64,000 nt of DNA from Bryobacterales bacterium KBS 96 (GTDB lineage Bacteria > Acidobacteriota > Terriglobia > Bryobacterales > Bryobacteraceae): positions 1,404,629 through 1,468,628 of the forward strand of contig KB906767.1 of assembly GCA_000381625.1 (NCBI GenBank). The letters run 5' to 3'. Made by a program: the position numbers and the translations under genes. The notes under the pieces were generated by a model. The model did not search any database. It worked only from the letters and a program-made list of their open reading frames with translations, and was not told the origin of the DNA. Within the stretch, counting starts at the first letter, position 1. Each line of letters opens with the position of its first letter. Of the stretch, positions 54,761 to 64,000 are shown one piece after another.

Positions 54761-55047
54761 TCGCTCCTCCTGATCCGATGCTCGATCTTCACATCCAATA
54801 CCCAGGCATGCATTTGGGGCGCGCGGCGAATGACTTCGCCTAGGAAAAACGCAGATCGCGTTTTAATCTCGAAGAGCACACCTACGTCAATGGGTGTTGC
54901 CGTTTCGACTTGATAGCCGAGATCCGTGGGGGCGAGTAGACGACCGCTGATGGGTCGATCACCGCGTTTCGCCAAGTTGACTATACCTACCGGTCCCAAA
55001 ATGCTCTCTTCAGTTTGTTCCACCGTTAGAGATAGTGCCGAGAGCAC
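54739..55047 (-). CDS. PilZ-domain-like protein
   Basis: A 102-residue protein. The core is SGRLLAPTDLGYQVETATPI then DVGVLFEIKTRSAFFLGEVI and RRAPQMHAWVLDVKIEH: the six-stranded barrel pattern of PilZ domains, which bind cyclic-di-GMP. The classical RxxxR and D/N-x-S-x-x-G motif is partial (a basic stretch precedes, NLAKRGDRPI), so nucleotide binding is uncertain. Confidence 0.6.
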   Translation of the reverse strand: MLSALSLTVEQTEESILGPVGIVNLAKRGDRPISGRLLAPTDLGYQVETATPIDVGVLFEIKTRSAFFLGEVIRRAPQMHAWVLDVKIEHRIRRSECLLSRH

Positions 55048-55130
55048 GCTACTTCTCTCATCGCTGCAAATACAGTCTCGGATTTATCCGGCTAACGATT
55101 CTGTCCCGAACTGACGACTCTCAACTATAT

Positions 55131-55322
55131 ATGCCCGATTTATCGGACCTCAGAGTAGAGCTTACGCCAAAAGGCTGGTGTTACCAAGCCTTTCGTAACC
55201 TTGAAAAGGCAAGTCGCTGTCCCGATGCCGACGAAGCCACTGTTCTTAAACAAAGAGCACTCGACGCTTTAAAACTGGCTGCCCAAGGGGGGCCGCAACG
55301 AGTCAGGCCAAGCAGCCGTTGA
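55131..55322 (+). CDS. Short hypothetical frame
   Basis: 63 codons from ATG 55131: LSDLRVELTPKGWCYQAFRN, SRCPDADEATVLKQRALDAL. Codon use looks coding-like but there is no ribosome site and no family. Confidence 0.3.
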   Translation: MPDLSDLRVELTPKGWCYQAFRNLEKASRCPDADEATVLKQRALDALKLAAQGGPQRVRPSSR

Positions 55323-55356
55323 GGCCCTCGGCCCGACATGCGCTGCAACACAAGTC

Positions 55357-56427
55357 TCACCGCGACAGAGAGGGACGGGCAAAGGCAACCTTCGAAATGG
55401 AATCCGTATTCGTCAAGGCGTCAGGGGGCGGACTGAGCAGCGACGCAGCGCCCAGCCAGTGAAAACAAAGTATGTGGTGCCAAAGTGCATCGTTATCCGG
55501 CATCGTGCGTGGATCGGATATCACTCCCACGGCTTGCTGTCCCTTTGCGACGGCTACTTTAATCCTCCAAACAGAATCCGCCGAAAGTTGCGTGGCCGGG
55601 CTAACTTCGAGGTCACTTGATGGCGGTAGGGCGATGTGCTCGACTGGCATCTTGTGCCACACATAGTTACTTAAATCGACTCCAATTTCTTTAGGCGATT
55701 TATCGTACACCTGACGCAAAGCTTCGTCCGAAGCCTCTCCACCGTTGAGGAGGTCAAGCAACTGCGTAAATCCATAGGCGTACTCAGGTGACAGCATCAG
55801 CATATGCACCAAGGTGCAGGCGTCGGCCCCGAAGCCGTCGCTGCCAGTGCTCATTTGGGCCTTGGATGGGCGACTGGTTGAAAGCAAGTTTGGCACGTCA
55901 GCGCCGTCAAACCTGTTTGGATTCGCGGCCATTAACCCAAGGTCAATGCGCAGCTTTCCGATGACAGCCGTATCACCTTTGACAGATGATGTCGAATATA
56001 AGTTCGACAGCCCTTCTTCGAGCCACCAAGGCAGATGATACGCATGCGAGAGAACAAAATGCGCGTATTCGTACCGAATAAGATCCTTTCCTTGATATGT
56101 CAGATCGGTGACGACCATGGCATCCTCGCCGCTGGGCAAGTTGGTTGAGAATGCGGCAGTCTCGCGGTAGCCAGCGAGGGGGAAATACTCCCAGTTAGAT
56201 TTGACCGCTACCACCACCGCCGACGTAAGGTTCGTTTCGCCGACTTTGAACGCCCAGTATCGTCGCGCATCCTCCAAGCTCTGAAGGATGGAATGGTTGG
56301 TTTTTTCATCATATGAACTGTAGAGTGTGAAATGTGGGCTCGACTCTTGTACCCAATGAGTTGCCGCCCTGACATTAGAGGCCACCGAAATCTGTAGCAG
56401 AATTGCAATCACAAGTTTTATGTTCAT
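55357..56427 (-). CDS. Exported peptidase_MA-like (DUF1570) protein
   Basis: A 356-residue exported protein from ATG 56427, with a signal peptide (MNIKLVIAILLQISVASNVRA). The pattern HFTLYSSYDEKTNHSILQSLEDARRYW and LIRYEYAHFVLSHAYHLPWWLEEGLSNLYST is that of DUF1570/peptidase_MA proteins. Where active members have HExxH (often HEYTH), this has YEYAH: the first zinc His is Tyr, though the Glu, the second His and the downstream EGLSNLY Glu remain. It may be inactive or bind metal weakly. The gene follows the sigma-factor and kinase genes on the minus strand. Confidence 0.75.
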   Translation of the reverse strand: MNIKLVIAILLQISVASNVRAATHWVQESSPHFTLYSSYDEKTNHSILQSLEDARRYWAFKVGETNLTSAVVVAVKSNWEYFPLAGYRETAAFSTNLPSGEDAMVVTDLTYQGKDLIRYEYAHFVLSHAYHLPWWLEEGLSNLYSTSSVKGDTAVIGKLRIDLGLMAANPNRFDGADVPNLLSTSRPSKAQMSTGSDGFGADACTLVHMLMLSPEYAYGFTQLLDLLNGGEASDEALRQVYDKSPKEIGVDLSNYVWHKMPVEHIALPPSSDLEVSPATQLSADSVWRIKVAVAKGQQAVGVISDPRTMPDNDALWHHILCFHWLGAASLLSPPPDALTNTDSISKVAFARPSLSR

Positions 56428-56951
56428 GTGTATCACCGTTCAGTGAAACTAATCGGCTGGCAGCCCACACGAAATACTAAGACAATTCTGATGTCTGTAG
56501 AGCGTCGTGGAACTTTGTCGCTAAATCCCTACCGACGAAGAAGCAGTCACAAGAATTTCGCAACTTTATCTCTTTTGGCATCATCCACTTACGCTGACTG
56601 CCCCCCTTTATCCCACGTGTTGACTGCTATTTTTCTCGTAGGCGAGAGGGAAGCCGACGCATTCTTCTCATACCTGCCACGTCGATGGCAGTAATAAACG
56701 AGATGAAGGGAAGGAAGTCAATTGTATGAATATGCAACATAGACAGTTCCGTCGACACTATGGTCATGTGACTGGTAGAAGAAGAAGAAGAAGATGTCAG
56801 CGGTGTGGCCTATTGGAGCCACCGAACCGCATATCGCTGCTCGTCGAGCGATGCGATCGCGTGCGTCACTTGACCGATGAGGAAAGAGTAAACATCCACA
56901 CTACTCTCGAAGAGATATGGGCGGCTCGTCCTCACCGCTTGCGGCGCCGGT
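56428..56951. other. Intergenic stretch with a doubtful short frame
   Basis: A basic 83-codon frame at 56726-56977 (RRRRRRCQRCGLLEPPNRI; AAG-AAG repeats in its DNA) might be a small DNA-binding peptide, but it overlaps the sigma-factor 3' end antisense and lacks support. Confidence 0.3.
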
Positions 56952-57563
56952 CTAAACGGCGAGCCTATCGCGATTGACGGAGCGTGGCTGACCGGAGCGC
57001 TGTTCTGGCTTCCGGATGAGTGCGAGGAGTTTCTTACAAGCACGAGTTTTGACGCTGTAGAACCGCGCTTCGGTCAGCCGCATATCACCCTGGATCTGCT
57101 TCGGGGATTCTGCCGAGATGTAAAGACGCACAATCAGTTCGCGTTCCTCAGGCGTCAGTGCCGCTAGAGCGCACTCCAGCCTCTGCCTTTGTTCGCGGAG
57201 TAAAACCATGTCCAAACCATTCAGAGCGCAATCAGCAATCTCAACTATGGCCGTTTCAGGTTCCATGCAAATTTTCCGACCTCTGTAGGTATTTGCGATC
57301 TGCCTACGGAGAATTCGATAGGCAAACGCCGGTAGAGCTTCCGGGTTCTTGGGAGATCCTCGCCGCACGGCCTGGGCGAGCGCAATGAATGTGTCGTGGA
57401 GTTTGTCCTCTACGTCCTGACCCGGGATACGCCGCGCGAGAAGGTATCGGAATCCTCGTGCAAAGACCCGATACAACTCCTCTTCACCTCGTATATCGCC
57501 GCCTTGAATTAGTTCTATGAGACCGGCGAAATCGACAGAGTCATTTGCGGCTTCCTCACCCAT
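56952..57563 (-). CDS. ECF-type sigma factor
   Basis: A 203-residue sigma-70 factor. Region 2 at about 25-95 (LYRVFARGFRYLLARRIPGQDVEDKLHDTF, LPAFAYRILRRQIANTYRGR). Region 4 at about 125-180 (LAALTPEERELIVRLYISAE, SPKQIQGDMRLTEARFYSVK). The ribosome site GGGGACTTATGA precedes the ATG. A zf-HC2 type gene and a HipA-like kinase lie just upstream on the same strand, so the cluster looks like a signalling unit. Confidence 0.92.
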   Translation of the reverse strand: MGEEAANDSVDFAGLIELIQGGDIRGEEELYRVFARGFRYLLARRIPGQDVEDKLHDTFIALAQAVRRGSPKNPEALPAFAYRILRRQIANTYRGRKICMEPETAIVEIADCALNGLDMVLLREQRQRLECALAALTPEERELIVRLYISAESPKQIQGDMRLTEARFYSVKTRACKKLLALIRKPEQRSGQPRSVNRDRLAV

Positions 57564-57733
57564 TCATAAGTCCCCAAGAGGTTGAGACAGCAGTTCAGCG
57601 GCGAACCGTGTCTCGATGACTACTTATAGCAATTACTTGGTAGTTTTGACAAGGTAGGTAAAATCTGCTCGGGTAGGTGCCGACTAGTTAACGGCGTAGC
57701 TTGTCATAAACTCTCAGATCTTTCTGAAGTAGT
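57564..57733. other. Intergenic upstream region of the sigma factor
   Basis: Holds the likely promoter of the sigma gene; no consensus motif identified. Confidence 0.4.
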
Positions 57734-58006
57734 TTATGCCGGGCCTATGCGATTGTTGGCGGGCTTGCGGGACGGGAAGGGCAAAATGGAAGGTGACGAT
57801 GGTTGTACGTTTGAACGTTTGGCATTAGCCTTCACATGCCACAACGCAGCTTTGAGGAGCGAAATATTACTCTCAAGTACTTCAAGCCGCGAAAGACATT
57901 CGGCGCAGGTCAGAATATGAATCTCTAGGACTTTTGCCTGTTCTGCACAGGCACGGCCCAAAATGTATTGTTCCAATTGATCATCTGATAGATGCTGTAA
58001 GTACAT
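57734..58006 (-). CDS. zf-HC2 (anti-sigma-like) small protein
   Basis: A 90-residue protein with EIHILTCAECLSRLEVLES, the H-x3-C-x2-C zinc site of anti-sigma ZAS/zf-HC2 domains (usually H-x3-C-x2-C). An N-terminal helix (LSDDQLEQYILGRACAEQAKVLE) completes the domain; no membrane segment follows, so it is a soluble anti-sigma-like protein. It lies between the kinase and the sigma factor, which is probably its partner. Confidence 0.75.
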   Translation of the reverse strand: MYLQHLSDDQLEQYILGRACAEQAKVLEIHILTCAECLSRLEVLESNISLLKAALWHVKANAKRSNVQPSSPSILPFPSRKPANNRIGPA

Positions 58007-58038
58007 TCTGGGAAATAGGCTGGCACTTTAGCGGCCAC

Positions 58039-58854
58039 TCATGCCCCTTTCGTTTCGACACGGGTATAGGCATAACTTTTCAATGCGACCAGCCATTCTT
58101 GGGTTCGTAGAAATATTTTGTCGCTGCGAGCGACTAATTGCTCCGCCATTTTCCAGAAGGCATCCTTCTTGCCGTCGAACCATTCATCTGGAATCGATGT
58201 GAGCGCCTCCTCAATGTCTGACAACGCCCAACCGCGGATAACCTCAATAGCCTCATCCGCCAGTTCATGCAGGTCATGTCCTCGATACAGTGCTCGATGG
58301 AAAGAACGGCAAAAGCCCGGAACAGTCCACAAGTCCCAGTCAGGCCCCCCGAATAATTGTCCGTTGTCGATCAAGGTCGCTTCAAACTGTTTTCGGCGGT
58401 TTCGATAGAAAACAGCCTGACGCTTATCCCGGTGTCCAGCCCAGCAATCGAATATAAAAGCGGTGACAAAATCACGGCCATTTACGAGCTTGTGAAGGAG
58501 TGTATCGGGTATCCAGTCATAGATCGAAACGAGGTCGGGGTTCACTGGGCATAAGGAGCCAAGGTGAAGACCTGAGGTGATTTGTCGTCGGTGATTGCCA
58601 ATAGAAAAGAAAAGGTCGTCGCTTTCGAGGTGCTCCGGCAGGCGTAATATCCGCAACGTGGCGGTGGTGACGCCTAAACGTCCTAAAAGAGTACCACCGA
58701 TCCACTCGTTGACCAATGTTCGATTCCCCTGCGGATTCTTTTGGAATTTTGCGACATAGAACTGTCCATCGTCGCAAAGCACCAAAAATGATTGCGATCC
58801 GCCGCGCATTCGACGGACGACTCGTTCAATTGTGACCGGCACACTGCTCTGCAT
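58039..58854 (-). CDS. HipA-like kinase
   Basis: A 271-residue protein of the HipA-like kinase fold. N-lobe: GGSQSFLVLCDDGQFYVAKF (ATP loop and Lys), NEWIGGTLLGRLGVTTATLR. Catalytic region: FIFDCWAGHRDKRQAVFYRN, with the HxD-like pattern, and FEATLIDNGQLFGGPDWDLW, the DFG-equivalent. HipA toxins phosphorylate tRNA synthetases; this stand-alone short form (no HipB antitoxin gene beside it) is more like the HipA-like regulators found with sigma genes. Immediate downstream gene is the zf-HC2 protein. Confidence 0.8.
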   Translation of the reverse strand: MQSSVPVTIERVVRRMRGGSQSFLVLCDDGQFYVAKFQKNPQGNRTLVNEWIGGTLLGRLGVTTATLRILRLPEHLESDDLFFSIGNHRRQITSGLHLGSLCPVNPDLVSIYDWIPDTLLHKLVNGRDFVTAFIFDCWAGHRDKRQAVFYRNRRKQFEATLIDNGQLFGGPDWDLWTVPGFCRSFHRALYRGHDLHELADEAIEVIRGWALSDIEEALTSIPDEWFDGKKDAFWKMAEQLVARSDKIFLRTQEWLVALKSYAYTRVETKGA

Positions 58855-59364
58855 TCAGTGTGAACAGTCGTCCAAATCGTTTGAAACCTTGACAAAGATT
58901 ATTCGGATAGGGTGTATACAACTGAATGCAGAAATGAATCAGCCTGAAATAAGCCAAGCTCACGAAAGCCAACGCGCAACTGGTTTGAGACTCGAAGCTA
59001 TCAGTTAGGTCGAAATGCCTCACCGGGTCACATCGCCTCTGGCCGGTTCACGATTACATGCGCCGCAACCAGAAGTCAATTATTATCGGATCTTGTAAGC
59101 GTGTTGCCATATTTTGTTGTGCGGATCTGCTTCAGCTATTCTCAGTATGGTATCATCGCTGATAATCACCGTTCCGTATTGTGACGACGTGTTGTCGCGG
59201 AATTCGTATTCAGACTTGAATTGTGCGGCAAACATCCTTTCGCAATAATCTGATCGTGTCGCCCCGCAATAAGGTCTGGCAAGACGTCACCACCAGCCCG
59301 GTCGAGAGTTTTAATTGCCGCCAATCATTTGTTAGGTTGCGGAGGAGTAGCGCGCCATCCGGAA
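58855..59364. other. Intergenic stretch, no gene seen
   Basis: No family-like frame; contains the upstream region of the kinase gene. Confidence 0.5.
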
Positions 59365-59870
59365 ATAATCCATTTGTCGGCGTCGTGTACCCGAAGCCGA
59401 AGCCTCGCGGATTTGACAAGCTTGTTTATCTTTCCCGATACTTCGATGCGATTGAGATCAACACGTTGTATTACGGCGCGCCGCGCGCCACGACAGCGAG
59501 GAAATGGATCGAAAGCGTTTCCGGAAACAGGTCTTTCCGATTCACCGCACAAGCTATTTCACTCATTCACGCATGAGCGGAAACCGGCGCCGAACGATCA
59601 GAAGGATTTCAAGGACGGAATTGGTCCGATCGCCGAGGCCGGCCGCCTCGGAGCGCTATTGATTTAATTTCCGTGGTCTTTTAGGTCATCGCCCGAGAAT
59701 TGCCGATACTTGATTGGACTGCAGCGGCGCTTTTCCGAATATCCGCTGGTGGTGGAAGTACGCCACGCAAGCTGGCTTGAGGAAGGTCCTGGATTTATTG
59801 GGCGGACTCGGCATTGGCATTTGCAATATCGACCAGCCTGTGTGCGGCGCTTGCCTCAGGGATTCCACGT
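59365..59870 (+). pseudogene. DUF72 protein, frameshifted
   Basis: Pieces in order: GVVYPKPKPRGFDKLVYLSR then YFDAIEINTLYYGAPRA; then in another frame KLFHSFTHERKPAPNDQKDF and GIGPIAEAGRLGALLI; then RRFSEYPLVVEVRHASW and, after another shift, GGLGIGICNIDQPV. This is the DUF72 barrel, a common protein of unknown enzymatic role. At least three frame changes and no proper start make it a pseudogene. Confidence 0.8.
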
Positions 59871-60558
59871 CTCTCGTTGCTTATGCAGCGGGAATCGGCG
59901 CTGCTGCTGACCATTTGAAATCTCTGGATCATGATGGGCCGGGTTTAAGGTGCTCTTCACTATGGCGGCAGCGGTGCACGCGGGACAAGGCGCGTCGTCC
60001 GATGTCGTGTTCTGCGTGGGGAAGGATGTCGCGCACTTCTTCGAGCTGCTCGCGGCGAGCCCTATTGGCGTTCGCATAATATAGTGGGCGCTAAAAGGAG
60101 AGAGAGGATTGCTGCGAAAAGGCGAGAAGTAACGGATTGCGGCGGCGCATGCGTTTAAGCTTGCTACGTGTGAAGTCGCCCAATCTCCACAATTCTTGGC
60201 CAGATATTGGGCAGTTCGCGCCGCTTCAGGTGAGCCCCGACATATTTTACCGGGTTGACGATTTCTCCGGTGTTCCTCCCTAGGAGCAGCTTGCCTTTGA
60301 GGAGGTACTCCTCACCGCATCGACGAGGTTCGACGGATTTCTGCCGAGTCGCCGATTGCGCAATCATGGGCCAGAAGTCCTTCCGGAACGTTGATCGTGG
60401 TGGCGAAAGACGAACACGCAGAACCGCGTTCTGCTTCGCAGTTCCAACCGCCATCCTCGTGTTGCTCACCAAGAAGGATCTTTACATTGTAGCCCTGCTC
60501 TCGCAGAATACACCCGAGAGAACCGCTGCAGGCTTCAATACGGGTGTCTCTTCAAAAT
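59871..60558. other. Eroded region, no intact gene
   Basis: The first part continues from the DUF72 remnant. Frames from 59950 to 60080 (SSDVVFCVGKDVAHFFELLA) might be the tail of a further lost gene. Nothing else recognised. Confidence 0.35.
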
Positions 60559-62784
60559 TCAATGGACCCCTTTAGGTTGAACCCAGGCGCCATTTCCTGC
60601 CGAATCCCAAACCGCAAATCGCACCCACTTTTTACCGGTCGCATCAAACGGAATCACAAAGTCCTTAGTTCCGAATGGTGTCGTATCAGTCAAATTGATA
60701 ATCTTGCGGTCGATTTTCTTTCCATCGCTCCAGACCAACTCCGCAAATTCCAACGGGAACGTGTATTCAATGCTTGCGGTGTAGATCGCTTTCGCGCCCG
60801 AGCCTTCGATACCCCAATCGTGAAAGAGAATTTCTCCTGTCGTGCCGAAGAAGTTGCCTGCGCGGATGCTTTCCACGATGGGAGCCCAGCTCTCGTTGTA
60901 CAGAGATACGCGATCCAGTTTCAGATAGTTCACAGCCAGTTGTGGGTACGTCTCGTCACTCGGCCATTTCGTGTAAGTGTCCCCTTCGGCGATCATGAAC
61001 TTCGGTTTTGGAGCCCAGTTACTCATGTCGTCCATTGTTCCAAAGCAGCGAATTGGGCAAAGTCTCTTTTCCGAAAGATCGACAGGTAACGATTCCCAGG
61101 AGGCACCAATAAACCGGTCGCTTTGAAAGAAATCCATATCTTTATATGCTTCCGGGTAGCCTTCCGAACTCTTCGTACGCGGGTGAGCGGTCCAGATAAT
61201 GCCATGCTCGCGATTCACCATCTTCAAAACGTCTTCGGCCGAACCGAGATGGTAAACCTGACCATAGAGGGGATCGTTTTCGATGAACTGTTGATTGGCA
61301 GGTCGTGGCGTCGCATGAGAGAAGTAGACCGGCTTTGGCGTCATCAGGTACCAGTGGCCGCCTAGATATGCGTTCGGTTCCTCAGCCGGAATCACTAAGA
61401 AATCCTTATCCGACATTCTGCGCGAACCCTCAAAGTAGACCTTTTCCTCTGCGAATCGCTTGGGGCCGGAATCTCGCGGGTCCGAGTCATCGTGAAAGTC
61501 ACCCAAATACACGATGTTGATGCCGAGCCCTCGAAACACCGGAACCCAGCCTGGCTGGTAATCGATAGTGTGCCGGTCGCGCAGCATCTCGTTAAAGTCC
61601 AGGTGATAGTGGCCTGTGAGGACTTTGAAGCCGGGCACTGGTTTGAAAACGTCGCCGTGTGTATAGGTAAGCACCGCTTGCTGCGTCGCATCGCTGCGCT
61701 TTACGCTCAGGTAATAGTAAACCGCCATGTGCTGCAGCGTGCCCGGCGGCGCGTTGTATAGAGCGTAATTGTCCCATTCGCCGCGAGAAGTCCCGGTGCG
61801 TCTCTTCCATTCCGCATCGGTGACACCCCACGGCAAATAACCTTCTCCCCGCTCCGGCTGCATCACGCCTAGCGAAAAGCTCTTCTCGTTGTCCTTTCGG
61901 TAGTAGACATAGCCGAGGTTGATCTCATTTTCGCGTGCGAAAAAGAATTTGTGGGGCGGTGGAAAAATTGCGAGCGATCCGATGCCGGTTTCTAGAATCT
62001 CGAGCCGGTTACGGGCGCGCAGATTGATTGGCGCACTATTGGGCGCTCCTCCAAATGCATATTGCTGCCATTGCCGCGCCGTATCCCGCCAGACAAGCTT
62101 CGTATTGTTATTGATGGCGAAGCCTTTCAAGCCGGCTTTGTAAATATAGGCCACAGATGGGTGTTCTGTCTTTGCGATCGCTTCCTGGCGCAGCAGGTTC
62201 GATCCTTTATATGCCGTGAACTTGAGATAGCCGGAAAACAGGCCCAGAGTCAGGCCGTCAAATGCCACGCTGACGCGTGCCCCGTCGCTGGATACGCGGC
62301 ACGTGCGGGTGTCGTAACTGACGGAGCCCCGCTGAATTTCATCGGCCGTACGCGGAAGGTCCGTGGTGTCACCGCCGCCGGGAATTACCAGCGGCGCATC
62401 CCAGAAGGTATTCCATTTTCGAACCTCTTCCTCGGCGGGCGTGTCGATGCCAAACCCCTTCAGCAGCTTACGTTGCGTTCCCGAGATGCGGCGCCGCCCG
62501 GTCGTCACTTGAAAATCGGGAGTCAAATCTCTTCCGAGAATCTCCCAGGTGCCGCCACTGCGCGCTGCTAATTGTTCGATTAGCGGACGCCCGTCGCGAA
62601 TAGCGAACTGTGCCTTTAGCTGTTGTCCCACTTCGCCCCGCCAAGTTATCTGAAGGACGCCATAATTCATTTCCGCGTGGAATCCTTCGACAGGCTTGAA
62701 GTCGTCAAAACTGCACTGCGGTGTCTGAGCTGCTGCTACCGTGGACAGCACCGCCATACCCAGCCAAAATCCGCCAGCTTTCAT
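60559..62784 (-). CDS. Secreted PHP-like metal-dependent hydrolase family protein
   Basis: A 741-residue exported protein (signal peptide MKAGGFWLGMAVLSTVAAAQ). The N-terminal 340 residues form beta-rich domains (SVAFDGLTLGLFSGYLKFTA). From about 380 on the pattern GHYHLDFNEMLRDRHTIDYQ, GINIVYLGDFHDDSDPRDSG, FLVIPAEEPNAYLGGHWYLM, GIIWTAHPRTKSSEGYPE is that of PHP-type metal-dependent hydrolases (His, Asp and Glu ligands). The C-terminal part (GTTGEILFHDWGIEGSGAKA) is a beta domain. Likely acts on an outer-surface or extracellular phosphate or sugar substrate; uncharacterised in Acidobacteria. Confidence 0.75.
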   Translation of the reverse strand: MKAGGFWLGMAVLSTVAAAQTPQCSFDDFKPVEGFHAEMNYGVLQITWRGEVGQQLKAQFAIRDGRPLIEQLAARSGGTWEILGRDLTPDFQVTTGRRRISGTQRKLLKGFGIDTPAEEEVRKWNTFWDAPLVIPGGGDTTDLPRTADEIQRGSVSYDTRTCRVSSDGARVSVAFDGLTLGLFSGYLKFTAYKGSNLLRQEAIAKTEHPSVAYIYKAGLKGFAINNNTKLVWRDTARQWQQYAFGGAPNSAPINLRARNRLEILETGIGSLAIFPPPHKFFFARENEINLGYVYYRKDNEKSFSLGVMQPERGEGYLPWGVTDAEWKRRTGTSRGEWDNYALYNAPPGTLQHMAVYYYLSVKRSDATQQAVLTYTHGDVFKPVPGFKVLTGHYHLDFNEMLRDRHTIDYQPGWVPVFRGLGINIVYLGDFHDDSDPRDSGPKRFAEEKVYFEGSRRMSDKDFLVIPAEEPNAYLGGHWYLMTPKPVYFSHATPRPANQQFIENDPLYGQVYHLGSAEDVLKMVNREHGIIWTAHPRTKSSEGYPEAYKDMDFFQSDRFIGASWESLPVDLSEKRLCPIRCFGTMDDMSNWAPKPKFMIAEGDTYTKWPSDETYPQLAVNYLKLDRVSLYNESWAPIVESIRAGNFFGTTGEILFHDWGIEGSGAKAIYTASIEYTFPLEFAELVWSDGKKIDRKIINLTDTTPFGTKDFVIPFDATGKKWVRFAVWDSAGNGAWVQPKGVH

Positions 62785-64000
62785 TTGTTATCTCATTTGC
62801 TCCGGCTCCAGTCTACAAAAAGCGCGGCGGACAACGATTACGAATCCGCCGCCTTTTGCGGGCGGCATCGCCGGAGCTCTGCATAGCCTTTCAGCAGCGG
62901 GGTCACGTAAGGGTGAGTCAATGATTTTCTGCTACGTGCCACACCGGTCGCGTCGAAGAAGGCGCGCCACTGGCGGAGGAGTCACCACATTGGGCGCTCT
63001 CCGCCTGCACAGAAGCTTTTGTCGTCGCGCGAAATCTGGGCGATCTGGATCACCAGCATTTTCTGCATCGTGAGAATCTGTAGCGGCTCCAATCCGTGCT
63101 CGTCACCTTGCCCCTGTCAAAAGTGACTTCTTCTTTGAACTTCCGGAAGGCGACGGATTTCCAGTCAATGCCGTTGTTCCTCGATGCACTGCCGGCAAGC
63201 CTTCAAAAAAACTGATCTCAAGGGCTTGTTGGCCGATCTTCGGTTCCCAGTTCCGCAACCCGGCCTTCCGACGAGCGATGCTTCCCTTGCGGAGAAACAC
63301 GTCAGCCCGCCCGGCATGAAATTCCCGTGCCCTTTCGAGGCGAGTCAACGACCGGCTCACAGTCGAGGTAGGAATCTACAACTCTTGGGCGGCAGCGCTC
63401 AGCGTACCGGGCGGCGCATCGACAAAAGTACTTACGTCGTTGAAATCAGGTGTATTCATAAACGCTCTAATCGTGATCAAACACCGAATTGGATTGCGCC
63501 CTTGCAAGACCACGTCCCGGCCGTGACGAAGATAAAAAGCGCAGCATTTCGGCGCAAGTCACAGTTCATGGCTATATCCGCCAAAGCCGGACCGCATTCT
63601 CGCCTGGATGAAAGAACAGGAATTTCCCATCTGTGACACCGCGGAGCAGGGTAAGGACACCTGCAACGTTTATAAATCACTGAAGTTTCCACCCGAAGTG
63701 TACGAGCGCATTGCGAGCTACTATGAAGGCTCGCGCTGACCTCACCGATCAACGGGTTTTTAGTGGCCGGAATTTGCCGTTTCAAAATCAACCCTGACGG
63801 ACGAAAGCGGGCGACGGGCCGGATGGACATCTCTAGATACACGATATTGTCCGCCTCGGCAGATGTTTGCTGACCCGGTATTGAAGCGTGGCTCGCTGTC
63901 CAGCAGCTAATAGGAAGCTTCCGTTTAGGACGTGACGCCTTGCCAATTCCAATGAACCTTTCGCTATCAGGCTGTTGCTGCTGGATGGGCTCCTTCGTCA
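62785..64000. other. Right end of the window: eroded DNA with a gene-tail fragment
   Basis: No intact gene. On the plus strand about 63560-63739 one frame reads WLYPPKPDRILAWMKEQEFP then TAEQGKDTCNVYKSLKFPPE and ERIASYYEGSR-stop, clearly protein-like and probably the C-terminus of a larger lost gene. The rest has only accidental frames. Confidence 0.4.

Noticed and set aside
58039-58854. HipBA toxin-antitoxin pair
   Set aside because: No HipB-type HTH gene is adjacent; neighbours are sigma-factor related.
60544-61089. Plus-strand frame opposite the PHP-like gene
   Set aside because: Antisense shadow; the minus-strand gene has a signal peptide and metal motifs.

Overview
The window looks like part of an acidobacterial chromosome of the Solibacter/Bryobacter kind. 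The clues are a 1083-residue Oar-like TonB receptor with an N-terminal carboxypeptidase-regulatory domain, ArsR-SRPBCC operons, secreted DUF4091 and PHP-like proteins, about 55-60% GC, and many decayed transposons. This taxonomic guess rests on gene content only; no rRNA or complete tRNA gene was seen.

Layout. 1-5.6 kb is ordinary chromosome: an ECF sigma factor with an NrsF-like membrane partner, an ArsR/SRPBCC/SRPBCC/hydrolase operon facing a frameshifted HxlR regulator, and an ankyrin protein. 5.9-21.95 kb is a 16-kb island bounded by two identical 45-bp copies of the 3' half of a tRNA-Asn gene. It holds a ruined AbiE toxin-antitoxin pair, transposase wrecks, the TonB receptor, and an IS66 element that carries a DruA-like (DUF4338) gene and is itself split by a RIT element (three overlapping tyrosine recombinases with perfect 30-bp terminal repeats). 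22-28.4 kb is a compact all-plus-strand module resembling a phage satellite or integrated plasmid: an HTH protein, an AlpA-like regulator, a CHC2 zinc protein, a TOPRIM-DUF3987 protein and small partners.

28.4-34.3 kb holds metabolic and envelope genes on the minus strand (PLP decarboxylase, FAD oxidase, acyltransferase) and a serine recombinase with a small partner. 36.2-40.8 kb is the most unusual part: a PatA-like subtilase, a PatG-like protein, two copies of a small CxxC protein, and two very cysteine-rich proteins that share an N-terminal leader-like motif. I read it as a candidate peptide- or protein-maturation locus related to cyanobactin proteases; the substrate role is inference.

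41-64 kb mixes intact genes (VOC protein, candidate nuclease, esterase, DUF4091 protein, PilZ protein, peptidase_MA-like protein, ECF sigma, zf-HC2 protein, HipA-like kinase, PHP-like secreted protein) with many pseudogenes (DUF2157-like, tyrosine recombinase, DUF4256, GreA/GreB, amidohydrolase, DUF72). A complete IS256-family element with an 8-bp target duplication interrupts the amidohydrolase. Repeated frameshifts and truncations show long gene decay around mobile DNA.
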